Part shown: positions 53,041 through 61,408 of the stretch, in pieces | How the letters are laid out: every line of letters begins with the position of its first letter | How positions within the stretch are numbered: position 1 is the first letter of the stretch | From: UBA2108 sp963925495 | GTDB lineage: Bacteria > Bacteroidota > Bacteroidia > Flavobacteriales_G > Salibacteraceae | Length of the DNA stretch: 64,000 nucleotides | Reading direction: 5' to 3' | Assembly: GCA_963925495.1 (NCBI GenBank) | Contig: CAWUST010000006.1 | Coordinates: 62,001-126,000 of the forward strand | Made by a program: the position numbers and the translations under genes | The notes under the pieces: model-generated | The model's input: the letters and a program-made list of their open reading frames with translations, nothing else | The model's database searches: none | What the model was told of the DNA's origin: nothing

Positions 53041-53394
53041 ATGGGACTCACTAAGTTAGAAAGAAGAAGAAGAATTAAGAGAAGGGTTAGAAAGCATATT
53101 TCTGGAACTTCTGTTATTCCAAGATTGTCAGTTTTTAGAAGTAATAAAGAATTTTATGCTCAATTAATTGATGATGTATCAGGAAAAACTTTAGCATCAG
53201 TATCTTCATTGAAAAATGCAGATGTATCTAAAGGAAGTAAAATGGAAACAGCCGCTCTAGTTGGAAAATCATTAGCTGAAAAAGCTAGTGGAGTGGGTAT
53301 TCAAGAAGTTAAATTTGATAGAAATGGTTTTTTGTTTCACGGTAGAGTAAAAGCTTTTGCTGATGCTGCCAGAGAAGCCGGCCTTAAATTCTAG
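53041..53394 (+). CDS. rplR: 50S ribosomal protein L18
   Basis: 117 residues. L18 delivers 5S rRNA. An Arg-rich N-terminus (ERRRRIKRRVRKHI) precedes RLSVFRSNKEFYAQLIDD; the end KAFADAAREAGLKF is typical. rpsE starts seven bases after its stop. Confidence 0.97.
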   Translation: MGLTKLERRRRIKRRVRKHISGTSVIPRLSVFRSNKEFYAQLIDDVSGKTLASVSSLKNADVSKGSKMETAALVGKSLAEKASGVGIQEVKFDRNGFLFHGRVKAFADAAREAGLKF

Positions 53395-53401
53395 TAGTAA
53401 G

Positions 53402-53920
53402 ATGGCAAACGAAAACATAAAAAGAGTTCGATCAAGCGAAATCGAATTAAAAGATAAGCTTGTTGATATTCGTAGAGTTGTTAAAGTAACTAAAGGTGGA
53501 CGTACATTCGGTTTCTCTGCATTAGTTGTCGTAGGGGACGAAAACGGAGTTGTAGGTTTTGGAACAGGAAAAGCAAAAGAAGTTACTAGTGCAATTGCAA
53601 AAGGAATTGATGATGCTAAAAAGAATTTGGTAAAAGTGCCAATTCTAAAAGGAACTATTCCTCACCAACAAAATGCACGTTTTGGTGGAGCAAGTGTGTA
53701 TATTCAACCAGCTTCGCATGGTACTGGTGTAATAGCTGGTGGTGCAATGAGAGCAGTCTTGGAAAGTGTTGGTGTAACTGATGTTTTAGCAAAATCAAAA
53801 GGATCGTCAAATCCTCAGAATGTTGTTAAAGCTACGGTTAAAGCTCTGACTGAATTAAGAGATGGTTTAACAGTGGCTAATCACCGTGGAGTTAGTTTAA
53901 GTAAAGTGTATAACGGCTAA
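53402..53920 (+). CDS. rpsE: 30S ribosomal protein S5
   Basis: 172 residues. S5 takes part in decoding accuracy. KVTKGGRTFGFSALVVVGDENGVVG and the SHGTGVIAGGAMRAVLE segment are diagnostic. The ATG at 53402 (MANENIKRV) is chosen; a longer in-frame reading overlaps rplR. Confidence 0.97.
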   Translation: MANENIKRVRSSEIELKDKLVDIRRVVKVTKGGRTFGFSALVVVGDENGVVGFGTGKAKEVTSAIAKGIDDAKKNLVKVPILKGTIPHQQNARFGGASVYIQPASHGTGVIAGGAMRAVLESVGVTDVLAKSKGSSNPQNVVKATVKALTELRDGLTVANHRGVSLSKVYNG

Positions 53921-53933
53921 TATTTTATAAAAA

Positions 53934-54116
53934 ATGGCTAAGATTAAAGTAACTCAAGTAAGGTCAAAGATAAAAAGACCCGAAGGACAGAAAAGAACGC
54001 TAATTGCATTAGGTCTTAAAAAGTTGAATCAAACTGTAGAACATGAGGCTACCCCTCAAATTCTTGGTATGGTTAATACAGTAAGGCATTTAGTTAAAAC
54101 AGAAGAAGTTAAATAA
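53934..54116 (+). CDS. rpmD: 50S ribosomal protein L30
   Basis: 60 residues. MAKIKVTQVRSKIKRPEGQKRTL and the GLKKLNQTVEHE segment are the L30 pattern. Between rpsE and rplO as in most bacteria. Confidence 0.95.
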   Translation: MAKIKVTQVRSKIKRPEGQKRTLIALGLKKLNQTVEHEATPQILGMVNTVRHLVKTEEVK

Positions 54117-54133
54117 TTTATTTCGCTTACGCA

Positions 54134-54580
54134 ATGAAATTACATGAATTAAGACCTGCAAAAGGTGCTGTAAAAAGTAAAAAACGAATTGGTCGTGGAG
54201 AAGGAAGTGGTAAAGGTGGAACTTCTACACGTGGACATAATGGACAACAGTCTAGATCTGGATATTCGAGAAAAATCGGATTTGAAGGTGGGCAAATGCC
54301 ACTTCAAAGAAGGGTTCCTAAATTTGGCTTTACAAATATCAATAGAGTTGAATATAAAGCTGTAAACCTTGCTACTCTGCAAGATTTAGTTGAGAGAAAA
54401 AAGGTTACAGAGATTAATAAGAAAGTTTTGATGGAGAACGGTCTTGTATCTAGAAACGATATAATTAAAGTTTTAGGACACGGAGAGTTGAAAGCAAAAC
54501 TAAAAGTATCGGTAGATGCGTATTCTGAAACTGCTAAAAAAGCAATTGAAGATAACGGAGGAGAAGCCATCACATTATAA
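54134..54580 (+). CDS. rplO: 50S ribosomal protein L15
   Basis: 148 residues. The Gly/Lys-rich N-terminus (GRGEGSGKGGTSTRGHNGQQSRSG) runs into the 23S core; GGQMPLQRRVPKFGF is characteristic. secY starts ten bases later. Confidence 0.97.
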   Translation: MKLHELRPAKGAVKSKKRIGRGEGSGKGGTSTRGHNGQQSRSGYSRKIGFEGGQMPLQRRVPKFGFTNINRVEYKAVNLATLQDLVERKKVTEINKKVLMENGLVSRNDIIKVLGHGELKAKLKVSVDAYSETAKKAIEDNGGEAITL

Positions 54581-54590
54581 GATTTATTGA

Positions 54591-55928
54591 ATGAAGCGTT
54601 TATTTACAACAATCCAAAATATTTATAAAATTGATGATCTGAGAATTCGAATTTTGAATACTCTTGGTTTTCTACTTATATACAGATTAGGATCTTTCGT
54701 TGTTTTACCTGGAGTTGACTCTGTGGTATTGGAAGCAAATGCTCAACAAGCTACCGGTCTGGCAGCATTAATTAATATGTTCGCCGGTGGTGCGTTTAGT
54801 AGAGCTTCAATTTTCGCTTTAGGAATAATGCCGTATATATCTGCATCGATTGTAATGCAACTTATGGGTATTGCAGTTCCACAATTTGCCAAAATGCAAA
54901 AGGATGGTGAAAGTGGAAGAAAGAAAATTACTCAGTGGACACGATTTTTGACCATTGGAATTTGCTTGGCTCAAGCACCTTCTTATATTGCAACTTCAAT
55001 TGATCCGAGAGCAATTATTGAAAACACTCCATTCTTTTGGATTACTTCTACTGTATTACTTATCACAGGGACGATGTTTGTGATGTGGTTGGGAGAAAGA
55101 ATTACGGACAAGGGTCTTGGAAACGGGATTTCATTGTTGATTATGATTGGTATAATTGCCAATTTTCCAACTGCTTTAGTGTTTGAGTTTCAAGCAAAAA
55201 ATAGTGCAGAAGGATTAGGATTGGTTATGTTCTTAGTAGAATTAGTATTCTTATTACTAGTTACCATAGCCACAATACTGCTTGTTCAAGGTGTGAGAAA
55301 AGTACCTTTGAATTTCGCGAAAAATGTTGTGGGTAGTAGACAAATTGGTGGTGCTCGTCAATACTTACCATTAAAGGTAAATGCTGCTGGAGTTATGCCT
55401 ATTATATTTGCTCAAGCATTAATGTTTATTCCAATGAGTTTTACTAGTATTTCGGATTCAGAAGCTGCTACATCAGTTGCTTCAATGTTTGCTGATATTA
55501 CCGGGTTTTGGTATAACATCACATTTTTTATAATGATCATTGCTTTTACTTATTTTTATACGGCTATTACTGTTAACCCTAACCAAATGGCTGATGATTT
55601 AAAGAAGAATGGTGGGTTTGTTCCTGGTGTACGCCCGGGAAAAGATACTTCTGATTTTTTAGAAAATATTATTTCAAAAATTACACTTCCTGGTTCTATA
55701 TTTTTAGGATTTATATCAATTTTACCGGCGTTTGCAATGATTGCAGGTGTAAGTAATAGTTTTGCCTACTTTTTTGGAGGCACAAGTTTATTGATTATGG
55801 TTGGTGTAATATTAGATACTCTTCAACAAGTAGAAAGTTATTTGTTGATGCGTGAATACGATGGTTTGATGAAATCTGGTCGCATAAGTGGTCGGTCATC
55901 AACTGGGAGTTATGGAGCAGGTCAATAA
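54591..55928 (+). CDS. secY: Protein translocase subunit SecY
   Basis: 445 residues with ten membrane segments, the core of the Sec channel in the inner membrane. The lateral-gate and plug region (LINMFAGGAFSRASIFALGIMPYISASI) and the cytoplasmic loops are recognisable. Its stop overlaps the map start by one base. The T9SS proteins and lipoproteins of this window depend on it for the first export step. Confidence 0.97.
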   Translation: MKRLFTTIQNIYKIDDLRIRILNTLGFLLIYRLGSFVVLPGVDSVVLEANAQQATGLAALINMFAGGAFSRASIFALGIMPYISASIVMQLMGIAVPQFAKMQKDGESGRKKITQWTRFLTIGICLAQAPSYIATSIDPRAIIENTPFFWITSTVLLITGTMFVMWLGERITDKGLGNGISLLIMIGIIANFPTALVFEFQAKNSAEGLGLVMFLVELVFLLLVTIATILLVQGVRKVPLNFAKNVVGSRQIGGARQYLPLKVNAAGVMPIIFAQALMFIPMSFTSISDSEAATSVASMFADITGFWYNITFFIMIIAFTYFYTAITVNPNQMADDLKKNGGFVPGVRPGKDTSDFLENIISKITLPGSIFLGFISILPAFAMIAGVSNSFAYFFGGTSLLIMVGVILDTLQQVESYLLMREYDGLMKSGRISGRSSTGSYGAGQ

Positions 55929-56710
55929 TGAGTCAGATCTTTTATAAGACTGACGAAGAAATTGAAATTCTTCGAGAGAGTTGTTTGCTTGTTGGAAGAA
56001 CCTTGGCAGAAGTAGCTAAGTTAATGGAACCCGGAGCCAATCCTTTAAAGCTTGATAAAGTGGCTGAGGAATTTATTCGGGATCATGGAGCTAAGCCAGG
56101 TTTTAAAGGATATGGAGGATTCCCAAATACACTTTGTTTTTCAGTGAATGAACAAGTTGTACATGGAATTCCTACTAAAAAGCCACTTGAAGATGGAGAT
56201 ATTGTTTCTGTTGATTGTGGAACCGTTCTTAATGGTTTTTGTGGAGATTCTGCTTATACATTTGAAGTAGGAAATGTGGCTCCAGAAGTAAAGGAATTAC
56301 TTCGAGTTACAAAAGAGTCCTTGTATAGGGGGATTGAAGCTGCAGTTTCTGGAAACAGAACTGGTGATATTGGTAACGCAGTTCAATCTCATGCAGAATC
56401 TCATGGTTACGGCGTAGTTCGTGAGTTGGTTGGCCATGGTTTAGGTAAAAGTTTACATGAAGGTCCCGAAGTTCCAAATTATGGAAAAAAGGGAAAAGGT
56501 AAACTACTTAAACAAGGGTTAGTAATTGCAATTGAACCTATGATTAATATGGGTGGAAAGGCGGTTAAGCAACTAAATGATGGTTGGACTATTGTCACTA
56601 GAGATGGGAAGCCGTCAGCTCATTTTGAGCACGACATTGCCATTAGAAATGGAAAGGCAGATATACTGTCAAGTTTTGAAGAGATTGAAAAAGTACTAGA
56701 AAATAAATAA
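55928..56710 (+). CDS. map: Type I methionine aminopeptidase
   Basis: 260 residues. Removes the initiator Met. The metal ligands are in place: VDCGTV and CGDSAYTF (two Asp), GHGLGKSLHEGP (His), IEPM (Glu) and HFEHDIAI (Glu). It is coupled to secY by a one-base overlap; adk, often between the two in other phyla, is absent. Confidence 0.96.
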   Translation: MSQIFYKTDEEIEILRESCLLVGRTLAEVAKLMEPGANPLKLDKVAEEFIRDHGAKPGFKGYGGFPNTLCFSVNEQVVHGIPTKKPLEDGDIVSVDCGTVLNGFCGDSAYTFEVGNVAPEVKELLRVTKESLYRGIEAAVSGNRTGDIGNAVQSHAESHGYGVVRELVGHGLGKSLHEGPEVPNYGKKGKGKLLKQGLVIAIEPMINMGGKAVKQLNDGWTIVTRDGKPSAHFEHDIAIRNGKADILSSFEEIEKVLENK

Positions 56711-56715
56711 TAAAT

Positions 56716-56934
56716 ATGGCCAAACAGGCATCTATAGAACAAGACGGTAAAATTATTGAAGCATTGTCAAATGCAATGTTCAGAGTGGAGCTTGAAAACG
56801 GTCACATTATTACATCGCATATTTCAGGTAAAATGAGAATGTTTTACATAAAAATATTACCGGGTGATAAGGTGAAAGTTGAAATGTCGCCATATGATTT
56901 AACAAAAGGAAGAATTACTTTCAGATACAAATAA
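56716..56934 (+). CDS. infA: Translation initiation factor IF-1
   Basis: 72 residues, an OB-fold protein that occupies the A site during initiation. MAKQASIEQDGKIIEALSNAMF and the HISGKMRMFYIKILPGDKV segment are typical. rpmJ begins one base after its stop. Confidence 0.97.
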   Translation: MAKQASIEQDGKIIEALSNAMFRVELENGHIITSHISGKMRMFYIKILPGDKVKVEMSPYDLTKGRITFRYK

Positions 56935-56935
56935 G

Positions 56936-57052
56936 ATGAAGACAAGAGCATCGATTAAGAAGAGAAGTGAAGACTGTAAAATAGTCCGAAGAAAAGGACG
57001 ACTTTACGTCATTAACAAAAAGAATCCTAAATTTAAACAAAGACAAGGTTAA
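56936..57052 (+). CDS. rpmJ: 50S ribosomal protein L36, zinc-independent type
   Basis: A 38-residue protein starting MKTRASIKKRSEDCKIVRRK and ending in NPKFKQRQG. This is L36, but only one of the four usual zinc ligands (Cys14) remains, so it is the C-minus form. It lies between infA and rpsM, its usual place. I read it directly from the DNA. Confidence 0.95.
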   Translation: MKTRASIKKRSEDCKIVRRKGRLYVINKKNPKFKQRQG

Positions 57053-57063
57053 TAGTAGAAATT

Positions 57064-57441
57064 ATGGCCCGAATTGCAGGAATAGATTTACCAAAAAACA
57101 AAAGAGGAATCATAGGTTTGACATACATCTATGGTGTTGGTCCCTCTAAGGCTAAAGAGATCTTACAAGAAGCTGGAGTTGATCCAAGCATTCGTGTACA
57201 AGATTGGGATGACGATCAGTTATCTGCCATCAGAAACTACATTAACTCTACTTTTAAAGTAGAAGGTGCTCTTCGATCGGAAGTTCAATTGAACATAAAA
57301 CGATTGATGGATATCGGTTGTTACCGTGGCATTCGCCACCGTTCAGGGCTTCCACTTAGAGGTCAAAGAACGAAAAACAACTGTAGAACAAGAAAAGGAA
57401 AAAGAAAAACAGTTGCGAACAAAAAAATTGCTTCTAAATAA
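57064..57441 (+). CDS. rpsM: 30S ribosomal protein S13
   Basis: 125 residues. S13 contacts the P-site tRNA and forms a bridge to the 50S. MARIAGIDLPKNKRG and RHRSGLPLRGQRTKNNCRTRKG are diagnostic. Confidence 0.98.
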   Translation: MARIAGIDLPKNKRGIIGLTYIYGVGPSKAKEILQEAGVDPSIRVQDWDDDQLSAIRNYINSTFKVEGALRSEVQLNIKRLMDIGCYRGIRHRSGLPLRGQRTKNNCRTRKGKRKTVANKKIASK

Positions 57442-57453
57442 TAGTAATTAATT

Positions 57454-57837
57454 ATGGCAAAGTCTAGCGCTAAAAAATTTAAAGTAAAAATTGATGCTGT
57501 TGGAGAAGCTCATATCAAAGCTTCATTTAACAATATCATTATTACCCTTACTAATGCCCAAGGGCAGACAATTTCTTGGTCTTCAGCCGGGAAGTTAGGG
57601 TTTAGAGGTTCTAAAAAGAATACTCCTTATGCTGCTCAACAAGCTGCTCAAGATGCCTCGCAAGTGGCTTATGATGCTGGTTTGAGAAAAGTAAAATTGT
57701 TTGTTAAAGGGCCTGGTTCAGGTCGTGAATCTGCAATTAGAACAATTCATAATGCAGGTATTCAAGTTATGGAAATAGTTGATGTAACTCCATTGCCACA
57801 CAATGGTTGTCGCCCTCCAAAACGAAGAAGAGTTTAG
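57454..57837 (+). CDS. rpsK: 30S ribosomal protein S11
   Basis: 127 residues. S11 lies on the platform near the mRNA exit. The FNNIIITLTNAQGQTISWSSAG stretch and the C-terminal PLPHNGCRPPKRRRV are typical. An 82-base structured gap follows before rpsD. Confidence 0.98.
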   Translation: MAKSSAKKFKVKIDAVGEAHIKASFNNIIITLTNAQGQTISWSSAGKLGFRGSKKNTPYAAQQAAQDASQVAYDAGLRKVKLFVKGPGSGRESAIRTIHNAGIQVMEIVDVTPLPHNGCRPPKRRRV

Positions 57838-57851
57838 TAAATTAAATAATT

Positions 57852-57900
57852 AGAAAGGATTTTGGTGTCGAAGGAAATGCCTTAATTCACACCCCTTTCT
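57852..57900 (+). promoter_or_regulatory. Nested hairpin leader of rpsD
   Basis: In the unusually long gap before rpsD the RNA can form three stacked stems: AGAAAGG/CCTTTCT (57852-57858 with 57894-57900), GGTGT/ACACC (57864-57868 with 57889-57893) and AAGG/CCTT (57871-57874 with 57880-57883). The hairpin ends 19 bases before the rpsD start. S4 represses its own operon in other bacteria, so a protein-binding leader is likely; whether it is a described family is not known to me. Confidence 0.7.
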
Positions 57901-57919
57901 TAAATAAAACAAATAAAAG

Positions 57920-58528
57920 ATGGCAAGATATAGAGGACCTAAGTCCAGAATCGCACGTAAGTTTGCAGAGCCTATTTTTGGCCCTGACAAAGTGTTAGAC
58001 AGAAAAAGTTACCCACCTGGGCAACATGGACCAAACAGAAGACGTCAGAAAAAATCTGAATATTCTGTTCAATTGGCTGAAAAACAAAAAGCTAAATATA
58101 CTTACGGTATTTTGGAACGTCAGTTTGCAAACTTGTTTAACAAGGCATCTCGTTCTAAAGGAATTACTGGTGAAAACTTATTGAAACTGTGTGAATCACG
58201 ATTAGACAATACTGTTTTTCGAATGGGAATTTCTCCTACTAGAGATGGGGCTCGTCAATTAGTTTCTCACCGTCATGTTATAGTAAATGGAGGTATTGTA
58301 AATATTCCTTCATACCATGTTAGACCAGGTGATGTAGTGGGTGTTCGTGAAAAGTCAAAAGGAATGGAGGCTATTCGTAGTTCTATTGCTGGTTCAAATT
58401 CAGCAAATTTTGGTTGGATAGAATTTAACCGTGAAACTATGTCTGGAACTTTCATACAGAATCCGGAAAGAGAAGAAATTCCTGAAAATATTAAGGAACA
58501 ACTTATCGTCGAATTATATTCTAAATAA
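57920..58528 (+). CDS. rpsD: 30S ribosomal protein S4
   Basis: 202 residues. S4 nucleates 30S assembly and, in E. coli and Bacillus, represses its own mRNA. MARYRGPKSRIARKF, the YPPGQHG motif and the S4 RNA-binding domain (ESRLDNTVFRMG) are present. The N-terminus lacks the zinc Cys cluster. It is preceded by a structured leader. Confidence 0.97.
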   Translation: MARYRGPKSRIARKFAEPIFGPDKVLDRKSYPPGQHGPNRRRQKKSEYSVQLAEKQKAKYTYGILERQFANLFNKASRSKGITGENLLKLCESRLDNTVFRMGISPTRDGARQLVSHRHVIVNGGIVNIPSYHVRPGDVVGVREKSKGMEAIRSSIAGSNSANFGWIEFNRETMSGTFIQNPEREEIPENIKEQLIVELYSK

Positions 58529-58553
58529 AAACAATAAATCATAACAAAAAGAT

Positions 58554-59543
58554 ATGGCAATTTTAGATTTTCAAAAGCCCGACAAAGTAATTATGGTTGA
58601 GTCTGACGATAGAGTTGGACAATTTGAATTCAGACCTCTTGAACCTGGATATGGAATAACAATCGGTAATGCGCTTAGAAGGATTTTACTTTCTTCTTTA
58701 GAAGGTTTTGCAATTACAAGTATAAAAATTGATGGTGTAGATCATGAGTTTTCTACTGTAAAAGGAGTTGTAGAAGATGTTACAGAAATTATTTTAGCAT
58801 TAAAACAAGTTCGATTCAAACAACAAATTGAAGACATTAATAGCGAAAGGGTGAGCGTAAAAGTTTCTGGGAAAAATGCTATTACAGCTGGCGATATTGG
58901 ACAGTATACTTCTGCGTTTCAGGTTTTAAACCCGGATCACATTATTGCTACAATAGACGAAGGTTGTGAGTTTCAAATGGAACTTACTGTTGGAAAAGGA
59001 CGTGGTTATGTTCCAGCTGAAGAGAACAATACTGAAGGTTCTTTGGGACTAATTCCGATAGATTCTATTTATACTCCGATTCGAAATGTAAAATATTCGG
59101 TAGAAAACTACCGTGTTGAGCAAAAAACGGATTATGAAAAGTTGGTTTTCGAAATTGAATCTGATGGATCTGTTCATCCAAAAGATGCTCTTAAAGAAGC
59201 TGCTAAAATTCTTATTCATCACTTTATGCTTTTCTCTGATGAGAAAATTACTTTGGATACTGAAGAAAAAGCTGCTGAAGAAGAGTTTGATGAAACGTCG
59301 TTACACATGCGTCAATTGCTTAAATCAAAATTGGTTGATTTGGATTTAAGTGTTCGTGCATTGAATTGTTTAAAAGCTGCAGAGATTGATACTCTGGGTG
59401 ATTTAGTTCAGTTTGATAAAAACGATATGTTGAAATTCAGAAATTTTGGTAAGAAATCACTTACTGAATTGGAAGAATTAGTTGAAAATAAAGGCTTGTC
59501 ATTCGGAATGAATCTTTCGAAATATAAGTTAGATAAGGATTAA
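58554..59543 (+). CDS. rpoA: DNA-directed RNA polymerase subunit alpha
   Basis: 329 residues. The N-terminal assembly domain (about 1-230) has GYGITIGNALRRILLSSL; an acidic linker follows and the C-terminal domain (about 250-329) shows LSVRALNCLKAAEIDTLGDL and KFRNFGKKSLTELEELV, which bind UP elements and activators. Located between rpsD and rplQ as usual. Confidence 0.98.
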   Translation: MAILDFQKPDKVIMVESDDRVGQFEFRPLEPGYGITIGNALRRILLSSLEGFAITSIKIDGVDHEFSTVKGVVEDVTEIILALKQVRFKQQIEDINSERVSVKVSGKNAITAGDIGQYTSAFQVLNPDHIIATIDEGCEFQMELTVGKGRGYVPAEENNTEGSLGLIPIDSIYTPIRNVKYSVENYRVEQKTDYEKLVFEIESDGSVHPKDALKEAAKILIHHFMLFSDEKITLDTEEKAAEEEFDETSLHMRQLLKSKLVDLDLSVRALNCLKAAEIDTLGDLVQFDKNDMLKFRNFGKKSLTELEELVENKGLSFGMNLSKYKLDKD

Positions 59544-59571
59544 TATCCATCATTATTGAATTCGAAGAAAA

Positions 59572-60183
59572 ATGAGACATAATAATAAAACCAAGAGCTT
59601 AGGTAGATTAACGGGGCACAGAAAAGCCATGTTAGCTAATATGGCATGTTCACTTATAGAGCATAAACGTATTACTACTACTATTGCTAAAGGTAAAGTA
59701 CTTCGTCGTTATATAGAACCTCTTCTTACAAAGTCAAAATCTGATACGACTCACTCTAGACGAGTTGTATTCAGTTATCTTCAAGACAAAGAAGCTATTA
59801 CTGAATTATTTGGTAACGTAGCTAGTCAAATTGCTGATCGTCCGGGTGGATATACACGCGTTATAAAAACAGGTTTCCGAGTTGGTGATGCTGCTGATAT
59901 GTGTATGATTGAGTTGGTTGATTTCAACGAGATATATGGCAAAGAAGAGAAAAAGAAAACTCGAAGAGCTAGAAGAGGCGGTGCTAAAAAAGAAGCAACT
60001 TCAACTGCAGAAGCTGGAACAGTAGAAGATGCTGTTGTAGTGGAAGAAATTGCTCCTGAAACTAAAGTAGAAGAAAAATCTACTGATGTTAAGGAAGAAA
60101 AGAAACCTGTTGCAGATATAGCTAAAGAGCCTAAAGCGGAAGCTAAAGACGGAGAGGATAAAAAAGAAAAAGGAAAAGAATAA
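59572..60183 (+). CDS. rplQ: 50S ribosomal protein L17 with long charged tail
   Basis: 203 residues. The first ~120 are the L17 core (MRHNNKTKSLGRLTGHRKAML; SQIADRPGGYTRVIKTGFRVGDAADMC). A further ~80 residues, mainly Lys, Glu and Ala, form a low-complexity tail that most bacterial L17 proteins do not have. Last gene of the superoperon, followed by a terminator. Confidence 0.96.
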   Translation: MRHNNKTKSLGRLTGHRKAMLANMACSLIEHKRITTTIAKGKVLRRYIEPLLTKSKSDTTHSRRVVFSYLQDKEAITELFGNVASQIADRPGGYTRVIKTGFRVGDAADMCMIELVDFNEIYGKEEKKKTRRARRGGAKKEATSTAEAGTVEDAVVVEEIAPETKVEEKSTDVKEEKKPVADIAKEPKAEAKDGEDKKEKGKE

Positions 60184-60213
60184 AATTGATTTTCTTTAAC
60201 TTATAATAATATT

Positions 60214-60250
60214 AAAAAAGGATGAAACGATAAGTTTTGTCCTTTTTTTT
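60214..60250 (+). terminator. Intrinsic terminator of the ribosomal superoperon
   Basis: AAAAAAGGATGAAAC and GTTTTGTCCTTTTTT pair over 15 positions with two G-U wobbles around a GATAA loop and end in a run of T. It lies 30 bases after the rplQ stop. Confidence 0.9.
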
Positions 60251-60265
60251 TGGCTAAATTTTAAC

Positions 60266-60273
60266 GAGATTTG
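60266..60273 (+). promoter_or_regulatory. Possible -7 box of carA
   Basis: GAGATTTG differs from TAnnTTTG at the first base. It lies 22 bases before the carA ATG, the distance seen at other genes here, and follows the terminator, so carA needs its own promoter near this place. Confidence 0.35.
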
Positions 60274-60295
60274 CCGTAAATAGTGAAAGGATAAA

Positions 60296-61405
60296 ATGAA
60301 ATACAAAAAGAGGCCCGATGCAGTTTTACTTCTTGATGATGGAACTGTATTTCACGGAAAGGCAGTAGGTAAAATTGGAACAGCAACAGGTGAAATTGCA
60401 TTTAATACTGGTATGTATGGATATCAAGAGATTTTTACCGATCCTTCTTATTATGGACAAATTTTATTGTTAACTACCTCTCATGTGGGTAATTACGGCG
60501 TTTCTCCAGATGAAATAGAGTCTGATTCAGTGAAAATTGAGGGATTAGTTTGTAAGAAGTTTTCCGAAGATTATTCAAGACCTGCCGCAAAAGATAGTCT
60601 TCAGAATTATTTTGAAAAAAACGAAAGAGTAGGAATTTCAGATGTTGATACCAGAGCTCTTACACGTCATATTCGTTCACAAGGAGCAATGAATGCAATT
60701 GTTTCTTCTGAAATAACAGACCTGGATAAATTAAAAGCGCAGTTAAAAGAAGTGCCATCTATGGATGGACTTGAACTTTCCTCTAAGGTCTCTACTAAGG
60801 CATCATTTCTTTTAGGCAATGAGACAGCAAAATATAAGGTAGCGGTGCTGGATTTAGGAGTAAAGAAAAATATCATACGTTGTTTGGCTGAACGCGATTG
60901 TTATTTGAATGTATTTCCACATGATACTTCATTTGAAGAAATGGAGAAATGGAATCCAGATGCGTATATGCTTTCAAACGGCCCAGGAGATCCTTCCGTT
61001 ATGCAAGAGCAAATACAAACTGTAGGTGAAATTGTAGATTCAGGTAAACCTACGTTTGGCATTTGTTTGGGGCATCAAGTTCTAGCTCTTAGTCAAGGGC
61101 TATCGACTTCAAAAATGCATAATGGTCATCGTGGTGCTAATCACCCGGTAAAAAACCTTGCAACAAGTCGTTGCGAAGTTACTTCCCAAAATCACGGATT
61201 TGTAGTAGATTGGGATTCCGCCAGTAAAAATGAAAATATTGAAATAACACATCAGCATTTAAATGACGATACATTGGCTGGAATTAAAGTGCTAAATAAA
61301 AATGCCTTTTCGGTTCAATTTCACCCCGAATCGTCTGCAGGTCCTAACGATTCAAGATATTTATTCGATCAGTTTATTAATAATATAAAAAATCACAAAG
61401 CCTAA
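60296..61405 (+). CDS. carA: Carbamoyl-phosphate synthase small (glutaminase) subunit
   Basis: 369 residues. CarA splits glutamine and passes ammonia to CarB for carbamoyl phosphate, used in pyrimidine and arginine synthesis. The N-terminal domain starts with AVLLLDDGTVFHGKA; the class I amidotransferase domain has the catalytic triad Cys257 (GICLGHQ), His343 and Glu345 (FHPESSAGP). carB is not in the window. eno begins three bases after its stop. Confidence 0.96.
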   Translation: MKYKKRPDAVLLLDDGTVFHGKAVGKIGTATGEIAFNTGMYGYQEIFTDPSYYGQILLLTTSHVGNYGVSPDEIESDSVKIEGLVCKKFSEDYSRPAAKDSLQNYFEKNERVGISDVDTRALTRHIRSQGAMNAIVSSEITDLDKLKAQLKEVPSMDGLELSSKVSTKASFLLGNETAKYKVAVLDLGVKKNIIRCLAERDCYLNVFPHDTSFEEMEKWNPDAYMLSNGPGDPSVMQEQIQTVGEIVDSGKPTFGICLGHQVLALSQGLSTSKMHNGHRGANHPVKNLATSRCEVTSQNHGFVVDWDSASKNENIEITHQHLNDDTLAGIKVLNKNAFSVQFHPESSAGPNDSRYLFDQFINNIKNHKA

Positions 61406-61408
61406 ATC

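Noticed and set aside
53357..53401. N-terminal extension of S5 into rplR
   Set aside because: The extra residues are the rplR 3' end in another frame; MANENIKRV at 53402 fits the family.
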